From an uncultured Dehalococcoidia bacterium (GTDB lineage: Bacteria > Chloroflexota > Dehalococcoidia > Lucifugimonadales > Lucifugimonadaceae), in assembly GCA_951812795.1 (NCBI GenBank), contig OX638325.1, positions 682,001-746,000 of the forward strand: a stretch of 64,000 nucleotides of DNA, in the 5' to 3' direction. Positions 7,796-16,183 of the stretch are shown in pieces. The notes under the pieces were generated by a model. That model was not told the origin of the DNA, made no database searches, and saw nothing but the letters and a program-made list of their open reading frames with translations. The stretch's first letter is position 1, and each line of letters begins with the position of its first letter. The position numbers and the translations under genes were made by a program.

Positions 7796-9110
7796 CGCGT
7801 CCGCAAACCGTTCCGAAATCGCGCCGGACTGCGATCGGTGCAACGACTCGCTATGGGTTTTGGCCGGGGGTGAGAACGGGGGCAAGCTGACCGTAGTGCC
7901 TTGCAGCTGTCAGTCTGTGCGGGAGACTTCGCGATCTCAACTTAAGACCTATTCGCAACTTGGACACCTTGAGCGGATGACGTTTGAGGCCGTCATTCCT
8001 GAAGGTCGCAAAGGCCGTGTCGACGAGAATCTATTCAAAGCCGCGACTGAGACGGCCAAGGAATTCGCCGCGGACCCGGCAGGCTGGTTGGTGTTGGAAG
8101 GTTCGGCAGGATCGGGCAAAACCCATCTCGCCGCCTCTATCGTCAGTGCCTTAATCGACCGCGGCTCACCGGCAAAGTATGTTTCCGCGCTCGACATCCC
8201 GGATTTGGTGCGCAACGAGCGTTTCGAAGACACTGATGGTGCGGAAGGTGGCACGTTTAGTTCCTTGTTGGATGCGCCGGTTTTGGTTGTCGACGATCTC
8301 GGAGCCCAACAGGCCAATAATTGGATCGACTCGAAGGTCGATCAGTTGTTGACGCATCGGTTCAATGGACGTTTGCCGACGGTCGTCGTTCTCGCCAAAC
8401 CGATATCTGAGATGTCTGAACGCATCGCGCTCAAATTGGATGATCCCGGTTTATCGAATGTCGCGCAATTGACGGGAGGCGACACGTCTCGCGACGGACG
8501 GCGCATCAACATCCCGAAGACGATGTTGGACCGTATGGCATTCGAGACGTTCGACCCCGACGGAGCCCCAGCATCGAAGTCTGACGAACGCTCCTCCTTG
8601 GCGATGGCGTTGGCCGCGGCTAAGAGTTTCGCGGAGTCGCCCGAAAAGTGGCTGTATCTACACGGTCCAACAGGCGTCGGAAAGACACACATAGCGGTCG
8701 CGATCGCCAAAGTTCAATCTGAAAAAGGTGGATCGATCACCTTTTGGTCCGTTCCTGACCTTTTGGACAACCTAAGGCACACATACTCGACACCAAACGA
8801 ATCGTCGTTTTACTCGTTATTCGAATCGGTTCGAAACTGTGAATTGCTAATACTGGACGACTTCGGTGCCCAGCAGATGACCGATTGGGCATTGGAGAAG
8901 CTGTACCAGATCGTCAGTCATCGCCATGATCGGCTGTTGCCAACGGTTATTACGAGCCAGTACATCATTTGGGAAGGCGCTGACAACAGCAACTGGAACC
9001 GGGTGCGTGGCAAACACCAGTGGGAATCAATACGATCGCGCCTCAGCGATTCGCGCGTCGTTACTGAACGCTTGATGGCGGCGCCTGATTACCGCAATCG
9101 CGGGGCATAG
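7683..9110 (+). CDS. Helicase loader with two tandem DnaC/DnaI-type AAA+ modules
   Basis: A 475-residue protein, about twice the size of DnaI/DnaC. A putative zinc-binding knuckle C50-x2-C53 ... C74-x-C76, as in DnaI, opens it. Module 1 has Walker A GSAGSGKT (140-147) and Walker B LVVDDLGAQQ (201-210). Module 2 has GPTGVGKT (328-335) and LILDDFGAQQ (389-398). Module 2 keeps the sensor-like TVITSQ (421-426) and an Arg pair in IRSRLSD (450-456). Module 1 has TVVVLAKP and IALKLDD at those places, so its finger arginines look lost. The ATG at 7683 has an AGAAGG nine bases upstream and lies inside the DnaD-like gene. It presumably loads DnaB; fusion of an active and a degenerate module is inferred. 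Confidence 0.85.
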   Translation: MSEQTEKPEEQTTDAFRRLSSESTWRSNGNGVAHAPNNASANRSEIAPDCDRCNDSLWVLAGGENGGKLTVVPCSCQSVRETSRSQLKTYSQLGHLERMTFEAVIPEGRKGRVDENLFKAATETAKEFAADPAGWLVLEGSAGSGKTHLAASIVSALIDRGSPAKYVSALDIPDLVRNERFEDTDGAEGGTFSSLLDAPVLVVDDLGAQQANNWIDSKVDQLLTHRFNGRLPTVVVLAKPISEMSERIALKLDDPGLSNVAQLTGGDTSRDGRRINIPKTMLDRMAFETFDPDGAPASKSDERSSLAMALAAAKSFAESPEKWLYLHGPTGVGKTHIAVAIAKVQSEKGGSITFWSVPDLLDNLRHTYSTPNESSFYSLFESVRNCELLILDDFGAQQMTDWALEKLYQIVSHRHDRLLPTVITSQYIIWEGADNSNWNRVRGKHQWESIRSRLSDSRVVTERLMAAPDYRNRGA

Positions 9111-9126
9111 ACGGAGCCTGAAACAG

Positions 9127-9906
9127 ATGGCGAACTCGGCGTTGAAACAAGGCTGGCAGTTGGCGACCGTCAAGGCGATCAAGCACGAGACGGAAGACGT
9201 AAAGACGTTCATGCTTGAACCAGAACGCGGTGGATTTCGTTTCGTCGCAGGTCAACACGTCGACGTTCGCTTGACCGCGCCGGACGGATACCAGGCGCAG
9301 CGTTCCTACTCCATCGCATCGCCACCGGAGCGCGAGAGTTGCATTGACATCACGATTGAACTGCTCGAAGACGGCGAGGTTTCACCGTACTTCCACTATG
9401 CAGTGGAGAACGACGACAAGATCGAGATACGCGGCCCGATCGGTGGCCCTTTCACTTGGCGCGCCGAGCCAAACACTAAGCTGTTGCTGGTCGGCGGAGG
9501 GTCGGGTGTCGTCCCATTAATGTCGATGCTGCGGCACCGCGCGGCTTCTGGCTACGCGGATAGTGTCCCGGCCGTTCTTTTGTACTCGTCTCGCACCGAG
9601 AATCACATCATCTATCGCGGCGAGTTGGGCGATTTGGATGCGGCAGACCCTAATTTATCGGTGTTGCACACGCTTACCCGCCATCAACCGTCTGGATGGA
9701 CGGGCAGGCGGCGACGCGTCGACATCGACTTGATGCGCGATGCTATCGCAACTCTCGACGGCATTAGCTCGGCTTCGGAGGCAGAGATACTTTGTTACAT
9801 CTGCGGACCCAGCGATTTCGTTGAGAACTCAGCTCAATTTGCCGTCGAACTAGGCATCCCACCAATAAACGTGAGAACAGAGCGCTTCGGTCCTACAGGA
9901 ACCTAG
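9127..9906 (+). CDS. Ferredoxin/flavodoxin-reductase-type FAD oxidoreductase
   Basis: A 259-residue FNR-superfamily protein. It has a beta-barrel FAD domain with RSYSIASPP (residues ~59-67), the flavin-binding R-x-Y-S motif, and an NAD(P) domain with GGGSGVVPLMSM and CGPSDFV. It ends ERFGPTG, typical of reductase components that pass electrons from NAD(P)H to a ferredoxin or an oxygenase. No 2Fe-2S domain is attached, so a separate acceptor is needed. It lies 16 bases after the helicase-loader gene and 33 before the sulfatase, but a functional link to either is not evident. Confidence 0.85.
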   Translation: MANSALKQGWQLATVKAIKHETEDVKTFMLEPERGGFRFVAGQHVDVRLTAPDGYQAQRSYSIASPPERESCIDITIELLEDGEVSPYFHYAVENDDKIEIRGPIGGPFTWRAEPNTKLLLVGGGSGVVPLMSMLRHRAASGYADSVPAVLLYSSRTENHIIYRGELGDLDAADPNLSVLHTLTRHQPSGWTGRRRRVDIDLMRDAIATLDGISSASEAEILCYICGPSDFVENSAQFAVELGIPPINVRTERFGPTGT

Positions 9907-9939
9907 GAAATCGATAGCCGAATCAGTCAGGAACCCACC

Positions 9940-11376
9940 ATGAAACGACCGAACTTTGTCCTGATAATGGCCGACGACATGGGCTATGGCGACTTCGGCA
10001 CCTTCAGCGAAGGGCGCGTCCGAACGCCGTTCCTGGATTCACTGATCGACGAAAGCATCTGTCTGTCCCAGAACTACACCGGAAGCCCGGTATGCTCGCC
10101 ATCGCGGGCGGCATTGCTGACCGGAAGGTATCCCATAAGGACGGGGGCCGTGACGCCGCAGGAGACCTTGGGTTATGACCGGATCGCATTGCGTGAGACG
10201 ACCTTGGGTGATGTGTTCAAAGCAAACGGATACGCTACGGGATTGATCGGTAAGTGGCACAACGGCGCACTCGATCCGCGCTATCACCCGAACGCGCGTG
10301 GTTTCGATGAGTTCGCTGGATTTAGAGGTGGTTGGGCCGATTATTGGCGCTATCACATGGATTGCAATGGGTCGATGGTGCCGTCGGATGGGACATATAT
10401 GACCGATGCTCTAACCTCGGAAGCGACGTCGTTCATCGAACGTCACGCTGACGAACCGTTCTTCTTGAGTGTCATGTACAACGCGCCGCACACACCGTTG
10501 CACGCACCGCAAAAGTTCGTGACACCGTACATTGAGGCCGGTTTCTCCGTCGATGTGGCGATCGTCTACGCCATGATCGAGGTCATGGATCGAGGTGTGG
10601 AGCAGATTTCGGAGACGCTGCGCCGACAAGGACTTTATGACGACACGGTCTTCATGTTCACCTGCGACAACGGCCCGGCGTTTGGCGTGCGATGGGACCA
10701 TGTTCCGCCGGGTGGGACGGGAGACACGACGCGGTTCAATTGCGGGTTGAACGGTGCGAAGGGTTCGGTTCTTGAGGGCGGAGTACGGGTGCCGATGGTG
10801 CTTCGATGGCCTTCTGGCCTTGACGGCAGAGGTGAGAATCACCAATTCACGCACTTCATCGATTGGTTGCCGACGTTTATGGATATGGCGGAGGCGAAAC
10901 CTGTCGCCGAGATGCGACGATTGGATGGCGCTTCAGTATTGCCGCAACTGCGAGGCGATACACCACGTACTGAGCCACGACGCTTTTGGCAGATGAACGC
11001 GTATTCGCCGGTTGGATTCAGCAACGCTGCGGTTCGTGACGGCGACTGGAAGTTGGTACGCCCCGCGGTTCCGTTGCTACCTGCAACGCCCGAAGATCAA
11101 AAGCTGGCCGATGACTATGTGCTGCTCGACATCGCCTACAAGTACGAGCCGGAACGCGTGACGTCAATCGCGCAGTGGCCGGAACCGGAGCGGATAATTG
11201 ACAACCCGCCGCGACCGGAGCTGTACAACATCGCCGATGATCCATTGGAGTCGAACGATCTGTGGGACAAACATCCCGATCGCGCGGCCAAATTACTGGT
11301 CGATCTGGAGAACTGGTTCGACGAGGTCGAGGCCGAGCGGAGGACGATTCCCGACGACGAGCGGATCGGGGCGTAA
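9940..11376 (+). CDS. Sulfatase (Cys-type, formylglycine-dependent)
   Basis: A 478-residue alkaline-phosphatase-superfamily sulfatase that would hydrolyse sulfate esters. It shows the metal-binding D12-D13 of MADDMGYGD and the Cys-type sulfatase signature C52-S-P-S-R56 followed by AALLTGR. Cys52 is the residue converted to formylglycine by a maturase. GKWHNG (K105, H107) and FTCDNG supply the remaining active-site groups. There is no signal peptide, so it would act in the cytosol, unlike many polysaccharide sulfatases. The natural substrate is unknown; sulfatases are frequent in marine Chloroflexota. Confidence 0.92.
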   Translation: MKRPNFVLIMADDMGYGDFGTFSEGRVRTPFLDSLIDESICLSQNYTGSPVCSPSRAALLTGRYPIRTGAVTPQETLGYDRIALRETTLGDVFKANGYATGLIGKWHNGALDPRYHPNARGFDEFAGFRGGWADYWRYHMDCNGSMVPSDGTYMTDALTSEATSFIERHADEPFFLSVMYNAPHTPLHAPQKFVTPYIEAGFSVDVAIVYAMIEVMDRGVEQISETLRRQGLYDDTVFMFTCDNGPAFGVRWDHVPPGGTGDTTRFNCGLNGAKGSVLEGGVRVPMVLRWPSGLDGRGENHQFTHFIDWLPTFMDMAEAKPVAEMRRLDGASVLPQLRGDTPRTEPRRFWQMNAYSPVGFSNAAVRDGDWKLVRPAVPLLPATPEDQKLADDYVLLDIAYKYEPERVTSIAQWPEPERIIDNPPRPELYNIADDPLESNDLWDKHPDRAAKLLVDLENWFDEVEAERRTIPDDERIGA

Positions 11377-11434
11377 TCGAGCGTTGAATTAACATTGAAT
11401 ATGCGCTTTGATTAGGTTCGTAGCGCGTCAATCT

Positions 11435-11509
11435 GCCAACGTAGCTCAGTGGTAGAGCAGCAGTTTCGTAAACTGCAGGTCGTGGGTTCGATCCCCACCG
11501 TTGGCTCCA
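11435..11509 (+). tRNA. tRNA-Thr (anticodon CGT)
   Basis: A complete cloverleaf. The acceptor arms GCCAACG/CGTTGGC pair over seven bases. The D-arm reads AGCTCAGTGGTAGAGCA. The anticodon stem GCAGT/ACTGC frames the loop TTCGTAA with anticodon CGT, which reads ACG. The T-arm holds GTTCGATCC. Discriminator T and an encoded CCA close the gene at 11509. Confidence 0.96.
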
Positions 11510-11570
11510 GTTTCGCGGTCATCTGGAGCGGTGTTTTCGCGAATCGAGGCGAAGCTATCACCTGAAAACT

Positions 11571-11778
11571 GGTGGTATCATTTGACCACAGAGGTCGCGC
11601 CTGCGCTATCTCGAATGGCCGGAGGGAGGTGAGGTATCCTTATCTGCTCGGTTCAACCCGTAACGTGGTCTAGGACACTTCGCCGATTACGCTCGTCACA
11701 GCGACCTCCGGCCAACGTCTGATTTTAGAACCGTTCGACATATCACATCTCTTCGATTTGCATCAATGGGTTGATGCA
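11571..11778 (+). ncRNA. Candidate structured RNA, tandem copy A
   Basis: The first of two direct repeats with 247-bp period. The leading 58 bases (11571-11628) match copy B with one mismatch. Visible pairings are GTGGT/ACCAC (11572-11576 with 11585-11589), TGGCCGGAGG (11616-11625) with CCTCCGGCCA (11705-11714), GTATCCT (11634-11640) with AGGACAC (11672-11678, one mismatch), and a closing hairpin TGCATCAA/TTGATGCA (11759-11778). GAGGTCGC (11591-11598) can instead pair with GCGACCTC (11701-11708), which excludes the TGGCCGGAGG pairing. No convincing reading frame exists. Strand is assumed from gene direction; the transcript is inferred. Confidence 0.55.
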
Positions 11779-11817
11779 AACTTCCTCGGCTCGCAACGTG
11801 TATCGCGCAATGTCACG

Positions 11818-12020
11818 GGTGGTATCATTTGACCACAGAGGTCGCGCCTGCGCTATCTCAAATGGCCGGAGGGAGTGATGCATCTGGTTCGCTGGTTTGT
11901 AGGCCTAATGCTAGCTAGATGCGCCTCGATTACGCTTGCTAAGCGACCTCCGGCCAATCGCTGATTCTAGACCCGCTCGACGATTCTGCCCTCGTCACAT
12001 TGCATCATTTGGTTAATGCA
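11818..12020 (+). ncRNA. Candidate structured RNA, tandem copy B
   Basis: The second unit, 247 bp after copy A. GAGGTCGC (11838-11845), TGGCCGGAGG (11863-11872) and the 3' arm GCGACCTCCGGCCA (11943-11956) are identical to copy A and keep both alternative pairings. The middle helix is GCATCT (11880-11885) with AGATGC (11917-11922): different bases from copy A but still paired, with two compensatory changes. The closing hairpin TGCATCA.../...TTAATGCA (12001-12020) is weaker than in copy A. It ends 175 bases before the PAC2 gene, so it could also be a leader of that gene. Confidence 0.55.
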
Positions 12021-12194
12021 TATTTCATCGGATCTCTGGTCTTTGCCTGCTATGCCGAATGGTCAGCGGCACCGGCGACTTGATCCGCCGCCTGACCGCA
12101 TCGCTCTGGTGCCGAGAAGTCCCTAGGCTGATAGATGCTAGACTTGCATTATCTTTGGCGCACGATCCCTTATTCGATCCGATGGAGCAATCAT

Positions 12195-13073
12195 TTGAGT
12201 GACCAGCTGCTGATCGCTGAACAGCCCGAACTCCAAAATACGTTGATGATCTGCGCTTGGTCTGGCTGGTCTGATGCTGGCGAATCGGCGACGCGCGCAC
12301 TCCATCACATGACGCAAGAATTGGGGGCCGAAAAGTTCGCCGAGATTGATGCCGAAGATTTCTACATCTTCACCGAGGAGCGACCAGTGGTCGAAAACGC
12401 GGTCGACGGTGGACGGCGGCTGGTGTGGCCCAAGAATGGGTTTTTCTATCACAAATCTGAGAACGAAGATTCGCCCGATATCGTGTTCCTGATTGGCAAC
12501 GAACCCCACTTGAAATGGCGGACGTATACATCTTTGGTGGCCGACGTTGCCAATGCGATGAACGTCGAGATGTTGGTGACGGTCGGCGCGCTGCTCGACG
12601 AGGTACCACATACCCGGTCGGCGGTGGTGATGAGCACTACGGTCCATGAGGATCTCGGTCCGAAATATGGCCACGTCGAATACGGTCGTCCCAACTACGA
12701 AGGGCCGTCGGGAATGACATCAGCGACGATCGACGCTTTGGCGCAACGCGGCATAAAGTCGGTGTCGATCTGGGGTCACGCGCCACGCTACCTGCAAGGG
12801 GCGCAGAACCCAGCCATCACCTTGGCGATCGTCGAAGAGATCCAGAAGTTCGCCAACATCTCCGTCGGAACAACGGGGCTCGAGCGCGAAGCGGAAGACT
12901 TTTCGACGCGGGTCGACTACGCGCTCCGCAACACGCCAAAAGCCGTCGAATACGTCCGAAATCTGGAGGAACGGTACGACTCCGAGTTAGTCGTTGCCGA
13001 CGACCCGGAACCGACGGCGATGATCGATGAACTCGACGAATTCCTCCGCACTCGCAACACTGATGAAGACTGA
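12195..13073 (+). CDS. PAC2-family protein (proteasome-assembly-chaperone-like)
   Basis: A 292-residue protein with the PAC2 pattern: LMICAWSGWSDAGESATRAL near the N-terminus, then a central VGALLDEVPHTRSAVV and SIWGHAPRYLQGAQNP, followed by a C-terminal helical tail. In actinobacteria and Chloroflexota such proteins belong to an ATP-grasp/PAC2 group of uncertain role, although the fold is that of proteasome assembly chaperones. TTG at 12195 has GGAG seven bases upstream and is preferred; an in-frame ATG at 12135 would add 20 residues without family similarity. No proteasome genes are in view, so the partner is unknown. Confidence 0.75.
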   Translation: MSDQLLIAEQPELQNTLMICAWSGWSDAGESATRALHHMTQELGAEKFAEIDAEDFYIFTEERPVVENAVDGGRRLVWPKNGFFYHKSENEDSPDIVFLIGNEPHLKWRTYTSLVADVANAMNVEMLVTVGALLDEVPHTRSAVVMSTTVHEDLGPKYGHVEYGRPNYEGPSGMTSATIDALAQRGIKSVSIWGHAPRYLQGAQNPAITLAIVEEIQKFANISVGTTGLEREAEDFSTRVDYALRNTPKAVEYVRNLEERYDSELVVADDPEPTAMIDELDEFLRTRNTDED

Positions 13074-13161
13074 GACGATTACTGTCCTAGTTGAGAAATA
13101 CTCACGAATCTTCATCTCCAAAACAAGACAACGCTGCAACAAGACAGGCTGAGAGACCGCT

Positions 13162-14190
13162 ATGAAACAGGTAACGTTAATTGGCGTCGGACAGATAGGC
13201 GCATCCATTGGCCTCGGCCTTAAGGTTGAGCACGGCAAGAAGTACCGGGTCATCGGCTACGATCCGGACCAAGATGTTCACGCCAGGGCGGAGAAGATCG
13301 GGGCTGTTGACGACGCGCAATGGAACCTCGACGTGGCCGTGCGCGATGCCGATGTCGTGATCATTTCGCTGCCGGTCAATCGCGCATACGAGACGATGGA
13401 AAACATCGCTCCGTACCTCAAAGAAGATGTCACGATTACCGACACTTGCAGCACTAAACGCTCGATCCTTCATTGGGCGGACGAGTTGTTGCCGAGCAGC
13501 GCATCGTTCGTCGGCGGTCACCCACTGGTCAAGGCCGATGCAACCGGGCGCGACGAACCTTCGCCCTATCTGTTCACGCATGCGCCATATGCGATCATCC
13601 CGCATCCTCGCAGCCGACCTTCTGCGGTGCGCGATGTGCAGGCGATCTGCAACGATCTTGGTGCGCGGCCGTTGTTTATGGATCCGGATGAGCACGACAG
13701 CTTTTCGGCAGCAGTTTCCGGTGTGCCTGCTTTTGTCGCCGCGGCCGCGCTGAATGCCGCCTCAGATTCCCCTTCCTGGCACGAGATCAGCAAGTTCGTT
13801 GGTAAGGACTTCGTTTCGATGAGTCAGCCTATGGCAAACGATCCGGCATGGGTCAATGGCATGGCATCAACCAATCGCGACATGCTCATCTACTGGATCG
13901 ATCAGATCAACGTCAAACTCGCCGGTATCAAGCAGATGTTGGAGAGCGAGGAAGATGTGGGGGATCCAGACGGACCGTTGGCCGACATCTTGGTCAACGC
14001 GTGGGAAAACCGTCTTCGGCTCGATCTCGGCATCCAACCTCCTCCACCGACCAGCGCGGCTCCCGCCGAACAGCTGCCGAGCAGCGGCGAAGCGACGGCA
14101 TCGATGCTGATGGGCGGTTTCATCATGAAGGCTTTCCGGGGTTCGAAGGACAAAGACGACCCGACGAAGTACGACCGCCGCAAGCTGTGA
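13162..14190 (+). CDS. Prephenate dehydrogenase family (TyrA-like)
   Basis: A 342-residue NAD(P)-dependent enzyme of tyrosine synthesis, converting prephenate to 4-hydroxyphenylpyruvate. It has an N-terminal Rossmann fold, VTLIGVGQIGASIGLGL (residues 4-20). The motif TDTCSTKRSI is followed by VGGHPLVKADATG, which carries the H-P/x-x-G region of the TyrA active site. The C-terminal helical dimer domain contains the HD-like DEHDSFSAAVSGVPAF. The last ~50 residues are a Pro/Ala-rich then basic tail not seen in standard TyrA. It is 39 bases upstream of aroA, which supports the aromatic amino acid assignment. Confidence 0.9.
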   Translation: MKQVTLIGVGQIGASIGLGLKVEHGKKYRVIGYDPDQDVHARAEKIGAVDDAQWNLDVAVRDADVVIISLPVNRAYETMENIAPYLKEDVTITDTCSTKRSILHWADELLPSSASFVGGHPLVKADATGRDEPSPYLFTHAPYAIIPHPRSRPSAVRDVQAICNDLGARPLFMDPDEHDSFSAAVSGVPAFVAAAALNAASDSPSWHEISKFVGKDFVSMSQPMANDPAWVNGMASTNRDMLIYWIDQINVKLAGIKQMLESEEDVGDPDGPLADILVNAWENRLRLDLGIQPPPPTSAAPAEQLPSSGEATASMLMGGFIMKAFRGSKDKDDPTKYDRRKL

Positions 14191-14229
14191 CACAACATTC
14201 AGCGTTTCACATTCAAAGGTATTCGAAAT

Positions 14230-15537
14230 ATGGATTTAACGGTTAGTCGGCCCCGCAGATTGGCCGGCGAAGTTGTGGCACCGGGCGACAAATCCGTCTC
14301 CCACCGAGCTGTGATGCTCAATTCAATCGGCGAGGGCCAAGCGACCGTCAGGAATTTCTCCCCCGGCGACGATTGCACCTCAACGATGGGGATAATGCGT
14401 GCACTAGGGGTGGATATTGCGCGGACGACGGGTTCCGACGACGCTGGCGACACGTTGGTAATCAAAGGTGCCGGGATTGATGGCCTGCGCGCGGCCGATG
14501 ACGTGTTGGATGCGGGAAATAGCGGCACGACGATGCGGCTGATGTCGGGGATACTTGCCGGGCGCGATTTCAAATCGACCATGACGGGTGACGATTCGCT
14601 CTGCTCTAGACCGATGGGGCGAATCATCAAACCGTTATCGGAGATGGGTGCCGTCATCCGAGGTCGGGAAAACAACACGTTAGCACCGCTCGAATTCGAC
14701 GGTGGCGCGTTGAACGGCATCGAGTACGACTTGCCGGTTGCCAGTGCTCAGTTGAAGTCCGCTATCCTGTTGGCCGGACTACGAGCCGAAGGAAAGACAC
14801 ACATTTCGCAGCCAGACGCGTCGCGCGATCATACGGAGCGCATGCTGAAGGCAATGGGGGCAGATATCGAGGTCGATGGTTTGAACGTCGCGGTCGGAGA
14901 TTCTCAGATCAATTGTGTCGATGTCGATGTGCCCGGCGATATATCAAGTGCGGCCTTCTGGATCGTTGCTGGACTCATTCACCCGAATGCGGAGGTCGTG
15001 ATTAAGGGCGTCGGCATCAATCCGACGCGTGCCGGCGTGATCACTGCCCTACAAGACATGGGCGGAAATATCGAACTCGTTGACGAACGCGATGTCGCGG
15101 GCGAACCAGTGGCCGACGTCGTCGCGACCACAAGCAACCTCCGCGGCACCGAATTGGCGGGCAGCATAATGCCACTGCTGATGGACGAAGTACCGATCAT
15201 CGCCGTCGCAGCCGCGATGGCCGAGGACGAAACGATCATCCGCGACGCCGCCGAACTCCGCGTCAAAGAGACTGACCGTATCAGCGCGACCGTCGATTGG
15301 CTCGTTGCGGCAGGTGTTGAGGCCGAGGCTCGTGAAGACGGCATGGCGATTGTAGGTTCCGGACGGATCGCCGGCGGAACCTACCAAAGCCAAGACGATC
15401 ACCGCATCGCGATGGCCTTGGGTATCGCGGGCATGGTGTCGGAGGAGCCGATCCGCGTCGTTGAAGCGAGTTGCGCGAGCATTTCGTACCCTGAGTTTTG
15501 GGACATACTGCGATCGTTGGGCGGCATCGTTGACTGA
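14230..15537 (+). CDS. aroA: 3-phosphoshikimate 1-carboxyvinyltransferase (EPSP synthase)
   Basis: A 435-residue enzyme of the shikimate pathway joining PEP to shikimate-3-phosphate. It has the family marks in order: PGDKSVSHRAVM (residues 18-29), the phosphate-binding LDAGNSGTTMRLMSG (about 92-106), CSRPMGRIIKPL, and near the C-terminus LRVKETDRI and QDDHRIAMALG. All catalytic Lys, Arg, Asp and Glu positions that I can place are present. It sits between TyrA and Gmk on the same strand, ending eight bases inside the gmk start, so a single operon is likely. Confidence 0.97.
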   Translation: MDLTVSRPRRLAGEVVAPGDKSVSHRAVMLNSIGEGQATVRNFSPGDDCTSTMGIMRALGVDIARTTGSDDAGDTLVIKGAGIDGLRAADDVLDAGNSGTTMRLMSGILAGRDFKSTMTGDDSLCSRPMGRIIKPLSEMGAVIRGRENNTLAPLEFDGGALNGIEYDLPVASAQLKSAILLAGLRAEGKTHISQPDASRDHTERMLKAMGADIEVDGLNVAVGDSQINCVDVDVPGDISSAAFWIVAGLIHPNAEVVIKGVGINPTRAGVITALQDMGGNIELVDERDVAGEPVADVVATTSNLRGTELAGSIMPLLMDEVPIIAVAAAMAEDETIIRDAAELRVKETDRISATVDWLVAAGVEAEAREDGMAIVGSGRIAGGTYQSQDDHRIAMALGIAGMVSEEPIRVVEASCASISYPEFWDILRSLGGIVD

Positions 15538-16159
15538 AAGCGATGGCCCAGCAGGCAGTATCGACGAATACAATCCTCTCGTCGTCGTCATCTCCGGGCC
15601 GTCAGGCGTTGGCAAGGACGTGATCATCGAAGGCATGGCCGGTCGCGGATTGAACTATCACTTCACGGTTACTGCAACGACTAGAGACCCACGACCCGGG
15701 GAACGCGAAGGCATCAACCACCACTTCTTGGATATTGAAGAGTTTCAACGTCGGATCGAGACGGATGAACTGCTCGAGTGGGCCCGGGTTTTCGGCAACT
15801 ACTACGGCGTTCCCAAACAGCAGGTCAGGGACGCAATCGCGGCTGGGGATCACGTCATTATCCGGGTTGATGTGCAAGGGGCGTTGAGGATCAAAGAAAT
15901 CGCTCCCGAAGCATTGATGATTTTTGTCCATCCACCGGACATGGCGGTATTGCAGCGGCGCATCGAACGGCGAGGCCTAAACAGTCAATCTGAGATCGAA
16001 ACTAGGCTCGCGGCGGCGGAAGATGAGATAGCGAAATCTCCGGTGTTCGATTACCAAGTTGTCAATCATGAAGGACAGTTGGAAGCCGCGGTGAATGAAG
16101 TTACCGACATCGTGCACCGGGAAGCTCGTCGTGTCCCTCCTCGCAGGGTCAGAATCTAG
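15530..16159 (+). CDS. gmk: Guanylate kinase
   Basis: A 209-residue kinase that phosphorylates GMP to GDP. P-loop SGPSGVGKD (the D replaces the more usual S/T; this variant keeps the Lys), then TVTATTRDPRPGEREG..HHF for GMP binding, ELLEWARVFGNYYG and VDVQGALRIKE are all typical. TTG at 15530 overlaps the aroA stop (TTGACTGA) and gives the normal length. The longer frame from 15461 would lie inside aroA and has no family similarity. The overlap implies translational coupling. Confidence 0.93.
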   Translation: MTESDGPAGSIDEYNPLVVVISGPSGVGKDVIIEGMAGRGLNYHFTVTATTRDPRPGEREGINHHFLDIEEFQRRIETDELLEWARVFGNYYGVPKQQVRDAIAAGDHVIIRVDVQGALRIKEIAPEALMIFVHPPDMAVLQRRIERRGLNSQSEIETRLAAAEDEIAKSPVFDYQVVNHEGQLEAAVNEVTDIVHREARRVPPRRVRI

Positions 16160-16183
16160 ATTCATCCACATGGGTAGAGGAAA

